Counted from the first letter of the stretch, positions 9,857 through 21,995 are shown. The stretch is 64,000 nucleotides of DNA from Adiantum capillus-veneris (GCA_014529385.2 CM043944.1:57547268-57611267); one strand, 5' to 3'. A program made the numbers and translations. The notes: generated by a model not told the origin, from the sequence alone.

Positions 9857-12800
9857 TTATCCTTGAATGCCGATTGAAGATGAGCAAAAGCTCAACTTCT
9901 CCTTGTTGACCACCTTTGTAAACATGTCTGCAGGATTTTCACTTGTATGCACCTTTCCTAGCTTTAGTTGTCCCTCTTCCAAAAGAGTGCGTATGAAGTG
10001 ATATCTCACCTCAATGTGCTTTGTCCTTGAATGAAAGGCTGAGTTCTTCGCAAGATGGATAGCGCTTTGGCTATCACTGTACAAGACACAATTGTCTTGT
10101 TTGAATCCAAGCTCTTCTAAGAATCTGTGAAGCCACAGAATTTCTTTGCTTGCCTTCGTCATTGCTACATACTCTGCTTCCGTGGTAGAAAGTGAAACCA
10201 CTTTCTGCAGCTTTGAAGCCCAGCTTACTGCTGTGCCTCCAACCGTGAACACATAGCCAGTAGTGCTCCTTCGAGTATCTTTGTCACCTGCCATATCTGC
10301 ATCAGCATACCCTTCTAGAAAAATATCAGTTCCTCCAAAATACAAAGCATTTGTTGTTGTCCCTTTTAGATACCTAAGTATCCACTTCACAGCTTTCCAA
10401 TGCTCTTTACCTGGGTTGTCCATGAACCTACTCACAACTCCCACTGCATGTGCAATGTCTGGCCTTGTCCAGACCATAGAATACATTAGAGAACCTACTG
10501 CTGCAGCAAATGGAACTTTAGACATATAGGCTATCTCCTCTTGTGTCTTTGGACACATATCCTTCGTTAGTTTAAAATGACCAGCCAAAGGTGTAGAAAC
10601 TGGTTTTGCATTTTGCATTGCAAACCTTTCTAGTACCTTCTTGATGTAATCTTCTTGAGATAGCTTTATTGTCTTCTTCGTCCTGTCCCTTGATATTTTC
10701 ATACCAAGTATCCTCTTTGCAGCACCTAAATCTTTCATTGAAAAAGATTTGGACAGCTCCTCTTTTAGGTCTTTGATGTCCTGCATGTTAGCACTTGCAA
10801 TCAACATGTCATCAACATAAAACATTAGGATGATGAATTTTCCATCTCCCAAATTCTCCGTGTAGATGCAGTGATCCGAGTTGCATCTTGTGAATCCATG
10901 ATCCAACATCCATCGATCAAACTTCAAGTACCATTGTCTTGATGCTTGCTTTAAACCATACAAGCTCTTCTTTAATCTGCAAACCATTTTCTCCTTACAT
11001 TTTACTTCATACCCCTTTGGTTGAAGCATGTAGATTTCCTCCTCTAAGTCACCGTGAAGGAATGCCGTATTTACATCCATTTGCTCGAGATTTAGATCAT
11101 GAGCAGCCACAAGGCTTAAGACAAGCCTAATTGAGTTCATGTTTACAACATGAGAAAATATTTCATTGAAGTCAATACCTTTCTTTTGAGAAAAACCTTT
11201 TACCACAAGCCTAGACTTGTACCTTTTCTTCCCACCTTCTTCTTCCTTTAGCTTGTACACCCATTTGTTTTGAAGTGCCCGCTTACCTTTAGGCAACTCA
11301 ACCAACTCCCATGTTTGGTTGCGATGTAGTGAGTCCATCTCCACTTGCATGCTCTTCGTCCATTCTTCTTTGGATTCATGTTGCGTAGCTTCTTCATATG
11401 ATTCCGGCTCTCCAGAATCTGAGATCAAGAGATGGTTGAAGGAAGGAACAAACCTTTCTGGAGGTCTACTTGCTCTTGTAGATCTTTGGGGAATAGTTTG
11501 AGGCTCCTCATTTGGTTGACGTTGTTGCACATTGTCAGCGTTTGCAGTCCTTGAGTCTTCACCCTCCTCAAGCTCCATGTACTCATCACCTGTTTCTTTT
11601 GTTTGTTTTCTTTCCAAGTAATCTTTGTACATATTTTGTTCGTTAAAAATTACATCCCTAATCCTTAAGATTTTACCATCTTCAGGATTCCATAGGCGAT
11701 ACCCAAAGTCTCCTTCTCCATAGCCAATGAAGAAACACTTTTTGGAATTTGCATCTAACTTTGATCTTAGGTTTCTATCTATGTGCATGAAAGCCTCACA
11801 CCCAAACACTTTGAGAAATGCATAATTCACCGGTTTACCTGTCCATGCCTCTTCTGGAACTCCCCCATCCAATGCCATTGAGGGTGACCGATTGATTAAG
11901 TACACAGACGTACTTACAGCTTCCGCCCAAAGCTCAAGCGGTAGGCCTGCATGTAGCCGCATGCTTCGTGCTCGTTCCATGATTGTCCTGTTCATCCTTT
12001 CCAAAATCCCATTTTGTTGAGGTGTCCTTGGGGTTGTCCTTTGCCTTCGAATGCCATTGCTAGCACAAAAGCTTTCAAAAGCTTGGCTGCAATATTCGCC
12101 TCCATTGTCGGATCTGAGGCATTTAACCTTGGTACCTGTTTCATTCTCCACAAAGGCTTTCCACCTTTGAAATATGGAAAATACATCGGATTTATTCTTC
12201 ATGACATAAACCCATGTTTTTCTAGTCGCATCGTCTAGGAATGTTACATGGTACAATGAGCCACCAAGTGATGGTGTACTTGCAGGACCCCAAACATCAG
12301 AATGAACCAACTCAAGTTTTTTATTTTTTCTTTCATTTTCTGATTTTTGAAATTTTACCCTCTTTTGTTTACCATAAACACAATCTTCACAGAACTCTAT
12401 GTCGACTTCTTTCAAACCTGGTAGAAGCTTCTTTGTTTGAAGGATTTGCATTCCTTTGGCACTCATATGCCCAAGTCGGTAGTGCCACACCGCACTGTCA
12501 ACTTCTGTAGTTGCTGCACAAGCTGAAGGTTGCATGCTAACAGTACACAAGTAAAGTGTACCGACTTTTTCACCCTTGGCAACCACCAAAGATCCCTTTG
12601 AGATCTTCCACCGTTTGTTTCCGAATGCAATGTTGTGACCTTCATCGTCCAATTGTCCTGTAGAGATCAAATTTTTGCGAAGAGAAGGAACATGCCTAGC
12701 ATCTTAAAGCTTCCATTCATTTCCGTTAGCAGTTTTGACAGAAACTGTACCTTTGCCGACAATCTCACAAGCTTCATCATCTCCCAAGTATACATACCCA

Positions 12801-13738
12801 AGATTAGCTTTGGTGTATTCTTGGAAATGTTGCTTGTGTGGTGTCGCATGGAATGAAGCCCCGGAATCTACTATCTAGGAATTAGACACATTGTCTAATG
12901 AGAGAATTAGAGCATCTTGCTCTACTTTACTTGCCACATTGGCCTCCGATGTTGGCTTGTTGTCTTGAGACTCTGTCTCCTTCTTCTTCTTGGACCAGCA
13001 ATCCTTCTTGACATGGCCCTTCTTGCCGCAGTTCCAACATTCAAGAACTGACTTTGTGCGTGACTTGCTCCACCTTCAGCGATCACGACCCTTTTGGTTT
13101 TTGAACCTCTCCTTAAGCCTTCCTCTTGTTTCCGCTGATAGTGCAGCACTTGATGATTCTCCTATGCTTCTCCTTCGCATTTCCTCGCTTAGGAGAACAC
13201 CCACAACATCATCAAACTTAAGAGTATTTGTGCCAGAGATAGAATTACTTACAGCCATCACAAGGTTGTCCCAGTTATCCGGTAGAGATGATAGTATAAG
13301 GAGAGCTCGCACTTCGTCATCGAAATTGATTTTCACTGATCGAAGTTGACTTATGTTTGTGTTAAAGTCATTTAGGTGTTCTGCAACTGAACCATTCTCT
13401 GCCATCTTTAGATTGAACAAGCGCTTCATAAGAAATACCTTATTGGATGCCGATGGTTTCTCGTAGAAGTCCTCAAGTGACTTCATCAAGTCCTCCGTGG
13501 TCTTCATCTCCGAAACATTGAAGGCCACCGTTGATGCCAAGCTTAACCGGATTGTTCCCAGTGCCTTCTGATCAAGGAAAATCCATGCTTCATCTGCCAT
13601 TGTTGCGGGCTTCTTCGCAAGACCGCCTAGTGGCAAATAGAGGTCCTTCTGGTAGAGATAGTCTTCAATCTGCATCTTCCAATGTTGGTAGTTTTTGCCG
13701 TTGAACTTCTCAATCTTGAGCTTCCCTTCCTCCGCCAT
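9857..13738 (-). pseudogene. Element C gag-pol polyprotein, three in-frame stops
   Basis: One frame of about 1,290 codons starts at ATG 13738 (MAEEGKLKIEKFNGKNYQHW). Order: UBN2-type gag, CCHC zinc knuckle CWNCGKKGHVKKDC near 13020-13060, protease IVDSGASFHATP near 12850-12875, integrase with DDE residues in TFLDDATRK, LRSDNGGEY and PQQNGILERMN, RT with YVDDMLIAS near 10800-10825, and RNase H with the ADADMAGD, STTEAEYVA and TKHIEVRYH blocks. Stops: TGA at 13076-13078, TAG at 12875-12877, TAA at 12704-12706; everything downstream of 12704 is open for 937 codons. TGA and TAG fit single transitions of CGA and TGG. No frameshift was found. Confidence 0.95.
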
Positions 13739-13797
13739 AACTCCCACTCAATTCAAGGAATCCTTTCCTTGAGATAATTTAGCTACGAGCACACCTT

Positions 13798-13809
13798 GCT
13801 CTGATACCA
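13798..13809 (-). other. Primer-binding site of element C
   Basis: The minus strand reads TGGTATCAGAGC, a perfect 12-base match to the usual initiator-Met tRNA site, two bases inside the 5' LTR. Confidence 0.96.
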
Positions 13810-13895
13810 GTTGTTAGGAAATAAGACGTAGCTAAATAGATAATTGAGTAGATTACTTAATGGAGAGAGACAGATTTATATACACGAGATTATAG

Positions 13896-13898
<3 letters not shown>

Positions 13899-13934
<36 letters not shown>
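13899..13934. repeat. AG microsatellite in C 5' LTR
   Basis: An uninterrupted AG run of about 18 units, paired with 9070-9100. Confidence 0.95.
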
Positions 13935-13938
<4 letters not shown>

Positions 13939-14137
13939 CATGATATACGTGGTTCACCCAATGTGGGCTACGTCCACGGGAAATCAGCCACTCAATGGCT
14001 TTAGTACTTCAAAACAAGAAGTAGTTTACAAAGGGATTATACCCTTAATGGAGCTCCCGCCTTGCTTCACTCTCACCACCTCACACTCACCTTGTTGCAT
14101 CAACTTCACACTATGAAATGTGTGTAGAAATGGCCTC

Positions 14138-14145
14138 CTTTTATA
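14138..14145 (-). promoter_or_regulatory. TATA box of element C 5' LTR
   Basis: The minus strand reads CTATAAAAGGAG, a good plant TATA box, about 330 bp upstream of the LTR's internal end. The same motif lies near 9303 in the 3' LTR. Confidence 0.65.
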
Positions 14146-14264
14146 GGCCAAAAGGGCTACCCTCTCTTATGAGAGACAACCATGTGTAGCCGCCTTGTGC
14201 GAATAAGTCCAAATCGGACCCTCCAATCCGCCCATGTATGGCCGTCCTTGAGAAGACAAGTCCG

Positions 14265-14370
14265 CTTTTGAATTCGGCCACCGACCATTGAATTCGGCCA
14301 CCGGCCACTGGCCATTGAATTCCGACCACCGGCCATCGGCCATTGACTACCGGCCACCGGCCAACCAACC
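14265..14370. repeat. GGCCA-rich minisatellite in C 5' LTR
   Basis: The third GGCCA array of the window, aligned with 9425-9545 but with several unit-level changes. Confidence 0.87.
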
Positions 14371-14612
14371 GGTTGTTTTTCGACCACTTTCCGGCCGCCG
14401 TCCGGCCATAATACTCCGGCGAAAAAAAAAGTCTCAGGGGCCTCCGCCCCCGAGGCCTTCAAAGTTGCCCCTGATTCTTGTCCGTGAAAATTTTGGTTTC
14501 CGGTGAGTGATTTTCCTTCACTCACGATGGCTTCTCCTCATAATGGGGGCCTTACAAATGTGCGCTTTTACCACAGAAAATTACAAGGGTAAATCAGGCT
14601 CCATACTTAACA

Positions 14613-15768
14613 GGTTGTGTGCAATGTTGGTAGGTCTAGGCTAGATCTATCTTTTTTGCGTTTTCAAGTTCTTTGTCGGACTCGCCCTGTTTTTGTAGTT
14701 CCTTGACAGGTTGTTCAACTAGGATTTTTCGGTCCTAGAGAGTATATTTCTTATACTCGGATGGAACACTCATTACATCTTTACCTTCCTCCTCAACGGT
14801 TTTCATTTCAATTGTATATATCCTTTTTAGAGCTTTCTTTAACTCTTGATACTTATTTATTTGTTCAACTTGTGTCATGGTTGAATCCTTGTCCTGGTAT
14901 TTAGGTTTCTCTTGAGATTCCTATCTTGTTTTTCTCAATGGTTTTGGTATTTAGTGCTTTTCATTTAAAGGATATCTACTAGTGATATTGTCTTTGACAC
15001 AATCATGTGCATCTATCTGCATCAGAAACTCTGTTCTACTAGAGACTAATGGCATAGGTCTAGCTTTTGATTTTATCATGTCTCTTTTTCTTCTATACCA
15101 TTTCTATCTTCTTGGTTTCTAGTTTGGAAAGTCAAAAAACTTTTCCTCCCCTCCTCTCATGAGTAGTTTAGCTTTCACATGTTCTTTTTCTGACCTTGAA
15201 TCATCTAAGGTAGCTGAATGTTCTTCTAATGAACTCATGTTTTGCATCATAGTAGAGGTCTGAAAAGACTTGTTGAGCTTTCATTAAGTCCTTGGATTCT
15301 TGAACTTCGTCCTCAATGTGAAGGGTTGAGATCATTTGTATGAGAATTATGTCATAGCCTTCCTCATTAAAAAATTGAGTAGCCATAGACGTATTTACAC
15401 ACACATCCATTGTTGCCAAAATTTGTGTCCACTCAAATGGCTCAAACAAATGCTCCAAAAAGGGTTCAAGTACATAGGCTTCGTCTGTGAAATCCCTTTT
15501 TAAGATACATTCTTCTCATTTTAAGCTCCCATTTTTTGAGGCTCCGCACATGCAAATAGGTGTGTCTTTGTTCAACCAAGATGGAAGATTCATTTCAGTC
15601 CATGAGGCTCAGTAAAATTATTGTATAGGCGTTTTCATGATATCTCTATAAGTGTAATCTTTTGTATTAACCCTTGTTATTGATCCCACTTGCTTCAAGT
15701 ACAGATAACTGTTCCTCGAATCCTGGATGAGTTGTACTTGTCGCATGAAAGGTCTCCCCAAGATGATT
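14613..15768 (-). pseudogene. Element B linker between protease and RT
   Basis: This resumes B after element C (starting with the GGTTG duplication). The longest open piece is 15458-15201 (EHLFEPFEWTQILATMDVCV), with no recognised domain. Position between protease and RT in the minus direction and gypsy context make it pol linker. It has many stops. Confidence 0.6.
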
Positions 15769-16430
15769 TCATAAATTGAGTTTCTTTTCAAAGTCCACTA
15801 TTGCAAAAGTGTGTTGATAATCAATTTCACAAGAACGAACTATCACTTTTTCAAGCAATCCTAAGGGTCTTTCGATATGTCCATCAACCAATTGCAATTT
15901 CATTCGAGTTCGTTTAATGGTTGGTTTTTCCCATGATTCCCATACTGCTTTTGTGGCTATGGCTATGCCTGCCCCACTATCCAATATTGCCATGGTTTCT
16001 ATATCACTGTATCTCACTCGAAGGGTTGTGATTCCTTCTTCCCCTTCGTAGTATTCTCTGACTTTGCTCATTAGAATGGAGCTAATCTCTTTGTTATCCA
16101 ATTTGTGTTTCAATTTTTCCAAAATTTTTAGGATTAGCCCTGTTATCCCCACCTTCTCTAGAGTTTTTTGTAGACCATTCCGTAGATATGATCTGATTTT
16201 AATAATTCTCTTAAAATAAGAGTGCATTGAATGGGTGTAGACATGATTGAATGGATGTTCTCTACCTTTAGGGTCTGTTCTGCCCTCTTTATCTGACTGG
16301 TTTTACACACTATGGGTTTGTCTTCGTTAGCTCCCAAGTAAGAGAGTAGTGTTTTCAGAGTCATTGGTTTAGACATTCCTGAAGCTTCAAAGCCGCAATC
16401 CCCATACAAGGATTGTACATCCATGTCCAT
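15769..16430 (-). pseudogene. Element B aspartic protease region
   Basis: The minus frame 16227-15769 contains ETMAILDSGAGIAIATK, the retropepsin Asp-Ser-Gly active site, followed by MKLQLVDGHIERPLGLLEKV, the typical second half of gypsy protease. The upstream part (16430-16158) is in another frame, so a frameshift lies near 16160-16220. The protease cleaves Gag-Pol in the family. Confidence 0.88.
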
Positions 16431-16996
16431 ATCAAGAGGTAGATTTTCTAACCAAACTTCCTCTATAGGAGCTGACTTTAGAGTTAGGCTCCCATCATTA
16501 ATCTCTCTAACGTTTTTTCATAAGTGTCCTTGCCACTCTTCTTCTACAGATGGAATTCCATCTAAGGCATCTTCACTATTAGGCACTATGAGTTCTGGAT
16601 CTTTAGTTTCAAGGTGGGGTTCTACCACCACTTTAGATTTCTCATTACTGGTTCCTACCACAAGCTTTTCAGGTTTTGCCATACTCTAGAGCTTGGGTTT
16701 TTGATTTTCCAACATCTCTTGAGTAATTCTTACCAGATTTTGATAAAATTCAAGCTTAGCTTCTTCCATGTCTGGAGAAAGATAGTTTTTCCATTTGTTT
16801 TCCATGTTTTGGCCTGCTTTAAGTTCCACTTGGTAAGCTTCCAAGGCTGCTTGATTGGCTCAAAAATTTTGTCTACCAAAATTGATCCTCCAGATTTCAC
16901 TGTGGTTTTCTTGATTTTACTTCTAGTTTCTTTCACTTTTTTCCTGGAATGGTTTCTTTGCTTTCTCCTCGATTTCAGCCCTTTGTTTACTTTTTC
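16431..16996 (-). pseudogene. Element B gag-to-protease linker
   Basis: Only short minus-strand frames rich in Lys and Glu (for example 16936-16730) are seen. No domain is recognised. It is assigned to B by position. Confidence 0.5.
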
Positions 16997-17665
16997 TCAC
17001 CTCATACCTTTTACTTCTACTTCTCTTGGTCTTTTGAGAGGAAATTTTAGTATGCTCCAAATAATCAAAGGAGTTATGTTTCTTTTCTTAGCCTGGGATT
17101 TGGTGATTACCTTGATTGAAACAATAGGTTTACTTTTTGATGAGCTACTAGGTATCACTTGGACTACATTCACTATTGTTTTTCCCTTGTTTAAAGGATT
17201 TTTTGGACAATATTCAGGGAAGTGTCCTCCCTTTTTGCAACATTGTATACAAAAAGCTTCAACTGGCTTAATGTTCTTGTCAGGCTTTGGGCAATCATTT
17301 TTCCAGTGATCATCTACACCACAGTTATGACAGTTCCCAGTTCTTGGCTTAATAATGGGTGTTACCATCGAAGTTCTAACACCTTGATTAGCTACATAGT
17401 ACATCAGTGCAAGTTTTGGTGTAGTATAAGTCATAGGTTCTTCCATTGGTGGTGAATGTGAATCATACCAATCTCTTTCTACCATTACGGTAGATGGACT
17501 AGGCTCAGCATAGGGTGTAACAGGTAATAGTGCTTGTTGATCTATTTGTTCCTTTGAATGCATGTACTTTACAGGTACTACATTATGTCCAGGATATGAA
17601 GGTTGTTGATCCAACACGGGTTGAGGTCTTTCCATACCCATCGGTGGTCTTTGAGCTGAAGCCAT
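16997..17665 (-). pseudogene. Element B gag C-terminal half with two zinc knuckles
   Basis: ATG at 17665 begins MASAQRPPMGMERPQPVLDQ. The open frame to 16997 has a Pro-rich N-terminus and two Cys/His knuckles, CHNCGVDDHWKNDC (C-x2-C-x4-H-x4-C) and CIQCCKKGGHFPEYC, typical of nucleocapsid that binds element RNA. The upstream 80 bp to 17823 is also translatable in part, so the capsid half probably lay upstream and was separated by element D or lost. Confidence 0.82.
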
Positions 17666-17823
17666 ATTACATATACATATATCACAATACATTAGAGAAA
17701 TTTCTATAAATAGATGTAGATGAAGACAATTTCTCAAAGATGCTCAAATCAAGACTTGGCAAAGTTTGAAAGATCTTTAGAAAGATTTATTCTTGCTCCC
17801 TTAGAAACCATTGTTCACACTGT

Positions 17824-19837
17824 TGGTGCAGCCAAAGTGTGTCGACTCTAGAAGATGGAATGGGAAGATATATGCAGGCTAGCAGAAGCATGGCAAAGGG
17901 CTCGAGCAACTAGGAGAATCATGGGATGACAGGTAGCAACGAAATTGTATGACTGATGAAGCTTATAGGCTAAGGAAGGCTCCATGAGGGGCTAATTTGG
18001 GTAGCAGGTGAAGGAGATGCAAAGTGCAACATTTGGGTCCAATAATGTAGAGCTTAAAGTGCTAAAGGAGGAGGTCCAGACGACTCATCAAACCGAGCTA
18101 CGGAGCCCAAGTTATTGAAGGTTGAAGTTTCAATGGATTGTAGATTCTTGTAGCTAGGGACAGGTGGTCCAAGTGGAAGTGCAAGTACAAGTGTGTAGAG
18201 CTTAGTTTATGGAGCCTACCCATCTTTTCATATTGTAGATCAAAGCTATGGATTGAATTTTATGGCCAGTTGAAGTTTTTTCGGGGGCCGGCGGGTCTAA
18301 GCCCACTTGCTCACATTGGAGAATGCGCCATCTGGCATCTTTTGAGCATCGACAAAGTTCTTCATCAAGGTATGCATTATACTGAGCTAGCAAGAAGTGA
18401 CTACATGTCAAAAGGAGCCCGTAGCGGAAAGATATGAAAGTCGGAAGATTGGCTGCCTTTGTCCGAAGTTGATTGCAGAGGATTTGATTGGGTTTTGGCG
18501 GCCTCGGTTCGAGGGCTAGGAGAGTCGTGAAGTGTGGCAAAGTTGGGGGAAGACGGAGTCGGCTCAATGCGTTTTTTGCCGGGTTCTACGGCTCCAAAAA
18601 TGGATCATCAGGGGCCAATGGGCAGACAGGGCAAGTTAGAGGAAACAAAATTTGTTTTTTTTTTTTAAAAGTGGTTTTTTTTTCCAAAGCCTTGAAGGCT
18701 TGGGCTTCACGGACTGCCACATGGACGGGTAATATCCCATCAGCGCAGTCCCGGGCTCGGGGGTTGCAGTATATGATCAAGCCGTGAGCCCTTAAGAAAG
18801 CACAACAGGGGAGAGAGAGGAGCTCTCCCTCCTGTTGGCTATGGCGCGCGAGTGGCGCATTGGGGCGGTTTTGGCCCATGGCGGCGGTGCGATGGCGCGC
18901 CCGCGTGCATGAGAAAGTGGACGACGGCCGTTTGACAGTGATGACATGGCACCCGTGCTAGCGGTGAGTCCCGTGGCTCGTTGGGGCCCCAAAAGTTTGA
19001 AGGAAACAAGGGAGGGCAATAGCGACCTTGCTATTGCCTCCCCCCCTCATGGAATAACTTGATCCCGCGGTGAAGGGAATGCGAAGCAGAGAACGTCCAA
19101 GGATCTAGCAAGGGAGATCAAGCAAAGACAAAGAGAGAATTCAAAGGCCCAAGAGGAGAAAATCGGGCGGCCAAATTGAGAGGCTAAAGGAGTCAAAATG
19201 TGTACACCATACAATTGTTTCCAAAATTGAACTATGCCAAGTGCAAGCAATGCAAACAAATTCCAGAAGGAGCTCTAAGTGAAGGCCACGGGAGGAGAAA
19301 CACAATCATCATTTCCTTTTTAGACCTGCTGGAGGCACCCCTATTAAAGGATGTAAATGTAAAAATTTGAGGGCTTTTTTGCCTGAGTGTGTGATTGAGA
19401 GTTGCAAGTATGTATAGTGCAAAGCTTGCCATTGAAGCTGCATACTTGATTGTACTATTTCCCTATGCAATAATACCACATATTTGCCCCTATTTCTTGT
19501 GTTGCTTCTTCCCATTCCCCTCCTTTTCTCTCGCTCTTTGTGTATTGGCCATTGCTTGCAGAGGGTTTGCCTGCAACTTGAAGGGTGCTACCAAGAGGGA
19601 AGAATCGGGGTGTTTTGTGAGTCGGAAAGGGTAAGTTGAGCAGTGTGGGTGCATTTGTGCTGCAAGGTGTTTTTTGCAAGGTGTGAGATAGTTGTTCTGT
19701 GTGCTAAAGTGGAGTTGTTAGTGCAAATTAGGCAATTTCAAGGTGTTATTTGAGAGGTTAGGGGTGTTGTGGAATCCCTGGGCTAGAGAGAGGTATATAT
19801 TTTGTGTGCTGGGTGTGTTCCCTATTTCCCCTTTCCA
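17824..19837 (+). repeat. 5' LTR of element D (2,014 bp)
   Basis: Aligns with 21996-24004 plus 31156-31197, with scattered substitutions and small indels. The TATA-box position near 19344 reads TATTAAAGG, whereas the right LTR has TATAAAAGG, so the 5' promoter looks damaged. A GC-rich stretch (18830-19020) contrasts with the AT-rich surroundings. After 19837 a TTTTGGTGCGCCCACTGAGG stretch sits where a primer-binding site is expected. Confidence 0.9.
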
Positions 19838-19939
19838 TCTTTTGGTGCGCCCACTGAGGAGTTGTCTGATGCTCCAATTTGAGGTTGGAAGCTGTGTTTT
19901 TTAGCCAACAAAGTGGTTGGGTTATGGTCGAGGTGTTTG

Positions 19940-20617
19940 ATGGTCGAGTTTGAAGCTGACAGGGATGGTGGAGCTAGGTTTGGCCCCATATTTACGGGCA
20001 TTGAAGATCGCGAGGATTGGTAAGTAGATTTTGAGCTATGGCTGTTGTCGATGTGTATGTCGACGGATGCAAAAAGGTTACGGACGGTGCCGCTGTTGAT
20101 GCGAGGACGAGCCAAGGTGTGGTTCAATGGTTTAAAGAGTAGTGATCAAGAATCATGGCAAAGGTTGCAGAGTCAGTTTCCGGAGGATTTTTGAGAGGTG
20201 ATTACGGCAGAAAAAGCTGGTGCAAGGCTGAAGGCTGTACACTAGGGTGTAAGTAAAGATTCTTCTATTTTAATTGAGCAATTTGAAGTCTATTGGAAGT
20301 GGTTAGAGATTGCTATTGGGGTCAAAAGCAATCAATCTTTGAAGCTGTCAAAGCTGTTAGAGTGCTTGCATCCGAGGATTAGAGAAAAGGTCGAAGATGG
20401 TGCAGATACCTATGAAGACATGGTCTATCTGGCAAAGATAAAGAGCAGAAAGGTGAAGCGGAAGTTGGAGCTGGGCATGTTAAAGCCGGCAGATTATATG
20501 CCTGTTGCGGAGGTAACGAAGTGCTCTTTGGTCCGACCCAAGGTGATTCCAATTGTCCAAAATGTAGAGCCTGGTAAGGTAAGACCTACTATTTGTTATG
20601 TTCCTTGGAGGTTTTGA
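19940..20617 (+). pseudogene. Element D gag-like frame, three in-frame stops
   Basis: ATG at 19940 opens MVEFEADRDGGARFGPIFTG. The same frame continues to 20617 with the gag signature pieces FTGIEDREDW, then GRAKVWFNGLKSSDQESWQR (matching the WF...L...SW...F pattern of plant gypsy gag). Three stops interrupt it: TAA just after EDW near 20027, TGA near 20193 and TAG near 20246. The longest clean part is 20339-20617. There is no zinc knuckle. It is the only TE-type domain of D, so D must use proteins from another element to move. Confidence 0.75.
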
Positions 20618-20626
20618 GTTTGTGAT

Positions 20627-21232
20627 GTGCATGTGCTGAGGGTGAAAGAGCTTAACGAGGAGAAGCTCCATGTCAAGGTGAACCAAGATGCAAAAGCGGT
20701 AGCAAATGTGGAGGTTCCGATATGGATTGAAGAGGTAAAGCATGTCCTTGTGGAGAGTTTGCATGAAAAGGTAGCAGAATGCAATCAAGATGCAGATACC
20801 GAGGGTTCAGAAGCTGATGAAGAAAGTTTGCAAAGCGGTGAAGATGGTCAAGCTTTTGTGGGGTAGCAAGCGGAAGGAGATGCAGATACAGAGTCGGTAT
20901 ATGATGTCGGTGATGATGATAATACAAGCTTGAGTAGTTGGGATACAAACGAGGAGAATAGAGCGGATGAGTCCACATCCTATGACGAAGAGACGGAATC
21001 TGATGAACTTGAATTGGTAAAGGTAAAGCTGCCCTCTTATATGCTTGATGATATGGTAGTAGCCCATGTGCAAGAAAAGCAGGGAACAAAGCAAGCCGAG
21101 AGGCTTGATGAAAGCCAAGTGGTGCGGTCTAGACCTATCGATGATGATATGCAAGTGAAGGTGGTATGTGGAGCCATGCTAATGGTTGTGTTGATGAAAG
21201 TAGCGGTAGAATGTGCCATGATGGTGCAATAG
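20627..21232 (+). pseudogene. Element D acidic low-complexity frame
   Basis: Two open pieces, 20627-20866 and 20930-21232, encode Glu/Asp-rich sequence (DADTEGSEADEESLQSGEDG and DESTSYDEETESDELELVKV). They lie downstream of the gag-like frame with a stop near 20866. No known domain is recognised. They may be the C-terminal part of the gag protein or a separate product. Confidence 0.5.
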
Positions 21233-21977
21233 ATGCACCATTTTGCTAAGAGAGAGATAAAGCGGCCGTGTCTATGGAGAAAGAAAAAGATGGTGCAATA
21301 GAGAACAAGTTTCTCTATTCCATGGAGGTGCATGATGCAGCGCAGAAGAGTTGATTAAAGAACAGGTAATTGAAGCTGAAAAGCAAGAGGTGTTGATCGA
21401 CCTTGAAGGGCCGGTAGACGAAGAAGGGCTGGATGACACCGAAATTGAGTGTGTGGCCAAAGAGGAGGTTGTGATGCCAAAGACGGTAGAGATTCCAATG
21501 CGGTTAACATGTCCAATGGTGGAGAAAGAAGAATTTCCCCCAGTGACTTTGCTTTGATTAAAGGTATGTACACTATGGTTGATGCATATGATGGTAGATA
21601 CAGCTCTATGGAGGTTGGTTCAGTAGGTGCAGGGGTATATGCTCAAGGCCTCCACTTTATTTGGTTGGGAGGGACGGTCAGACATGTGTTGGAGCTTGGT
21701 GTCAGGTAGGCTATGGGAAGCCTACACACATGGTGGTTTAGGTGCTGGGGTACGGCACTCTGGTGGGCAGTTACAGATGGGTGGAAAATATCAACGATAG
21801 GTGTTTGATCCAGGTGGAAGCTATTTGATGCAGGGGGTGGGGCAACCCACTTGAAGGTTTGGCAGTAAGATGCAATAGAACTATGCAAATATAGTTTTAG
21901 TTTTCTCATAGTGTGTGCCAGGTTTTGCAGTTAGTAGTGGAATAAATGCTCTTTTGTGGTTGAGCATTAGTGCTCAA
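21233..21977 (+). other. Element D 3' internal region
   Basis: Only short frames occur (for example 21351-21557 and 21449-21709, Glu-rich or Gly-rich). I see no domain. Confidence 0.5.
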
Positions 21978-21995
21978 CTAGGGGGTGGGCAATGA
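21978..21995 (+). other. Polypurine tract of element D
   Basis: AACTAGGGGGTGGGCAATGA lies directly before the right LTR, a purine-rich stretch in the expected place. Confidence 0.7.

Larger units (their letters stand above)
8980..14612 (-). mobile_element. Element C: LTR-to-LTR Ty1/copia retrotransposon (5,633 bp)
   Basis: Two long direct repeats, 8980-9796 and 13812-14612, both read TGTTAGGAAATAAGACG at the left and end ACTTAACA. The flanks are GGTTG (8975-8979) and GGTTG (14613-14617), a perfect 5-bp target duplication. Internal parts on the minus strand are the primer-binding site, a single gag-pol frame and a polypurine tract. The LTRs appear about 95% or more identical, so this is one of the younger insertions here. 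The frame has three stop codons but no detected frameshift, so the copy itself is dead but close to its intact parent. Confidence 0.97.
13812..14612 (-). repeat. 5' LTR of element C (801 bp)
   Basis: Near-identical to 8980-9796. Differences by eye are scattered substitutions, a short deletion near 9592-9608 relative to the other copy, and a change in AG repeat number. The TATA-like minus-strand motif lies near 14138-14145 in CTCCTTTTATAGG. Confidence 0.96.
6587..17823 (-). mobile_element. Gypsy element B: old host element split by A and C
   Basis: Minus-strand order is gag zinc knuckles (17665-16997), linker, protease (about 16100-15780), linker, [element C, 14612-8980], RT (8867-8292), RNase H (8271-7569), integrase (7340-6587), which is the Ty3/gypsy order. 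Removing C (target duplication GGTTG) joins the two parts. The integrase is cut at 6587 by A's LTR. Its 5' LTR is not found: the left LTR of D begins at 17824. Every domain has stops or frameshifts. Confidence 0.88.

Noticed and set aside
18202-19700. Many overlapping open frames in D LTRs as genes
   Set aside because: They occur on both strands in parallel in the two LTR copies, without shared conserved product or domain; GC-rich composition explains them.
20339-20617. Host gene at the clean open frame in D
   Set aside because: The upstream part of the same frame has a gag pattern and lies between LTRs.
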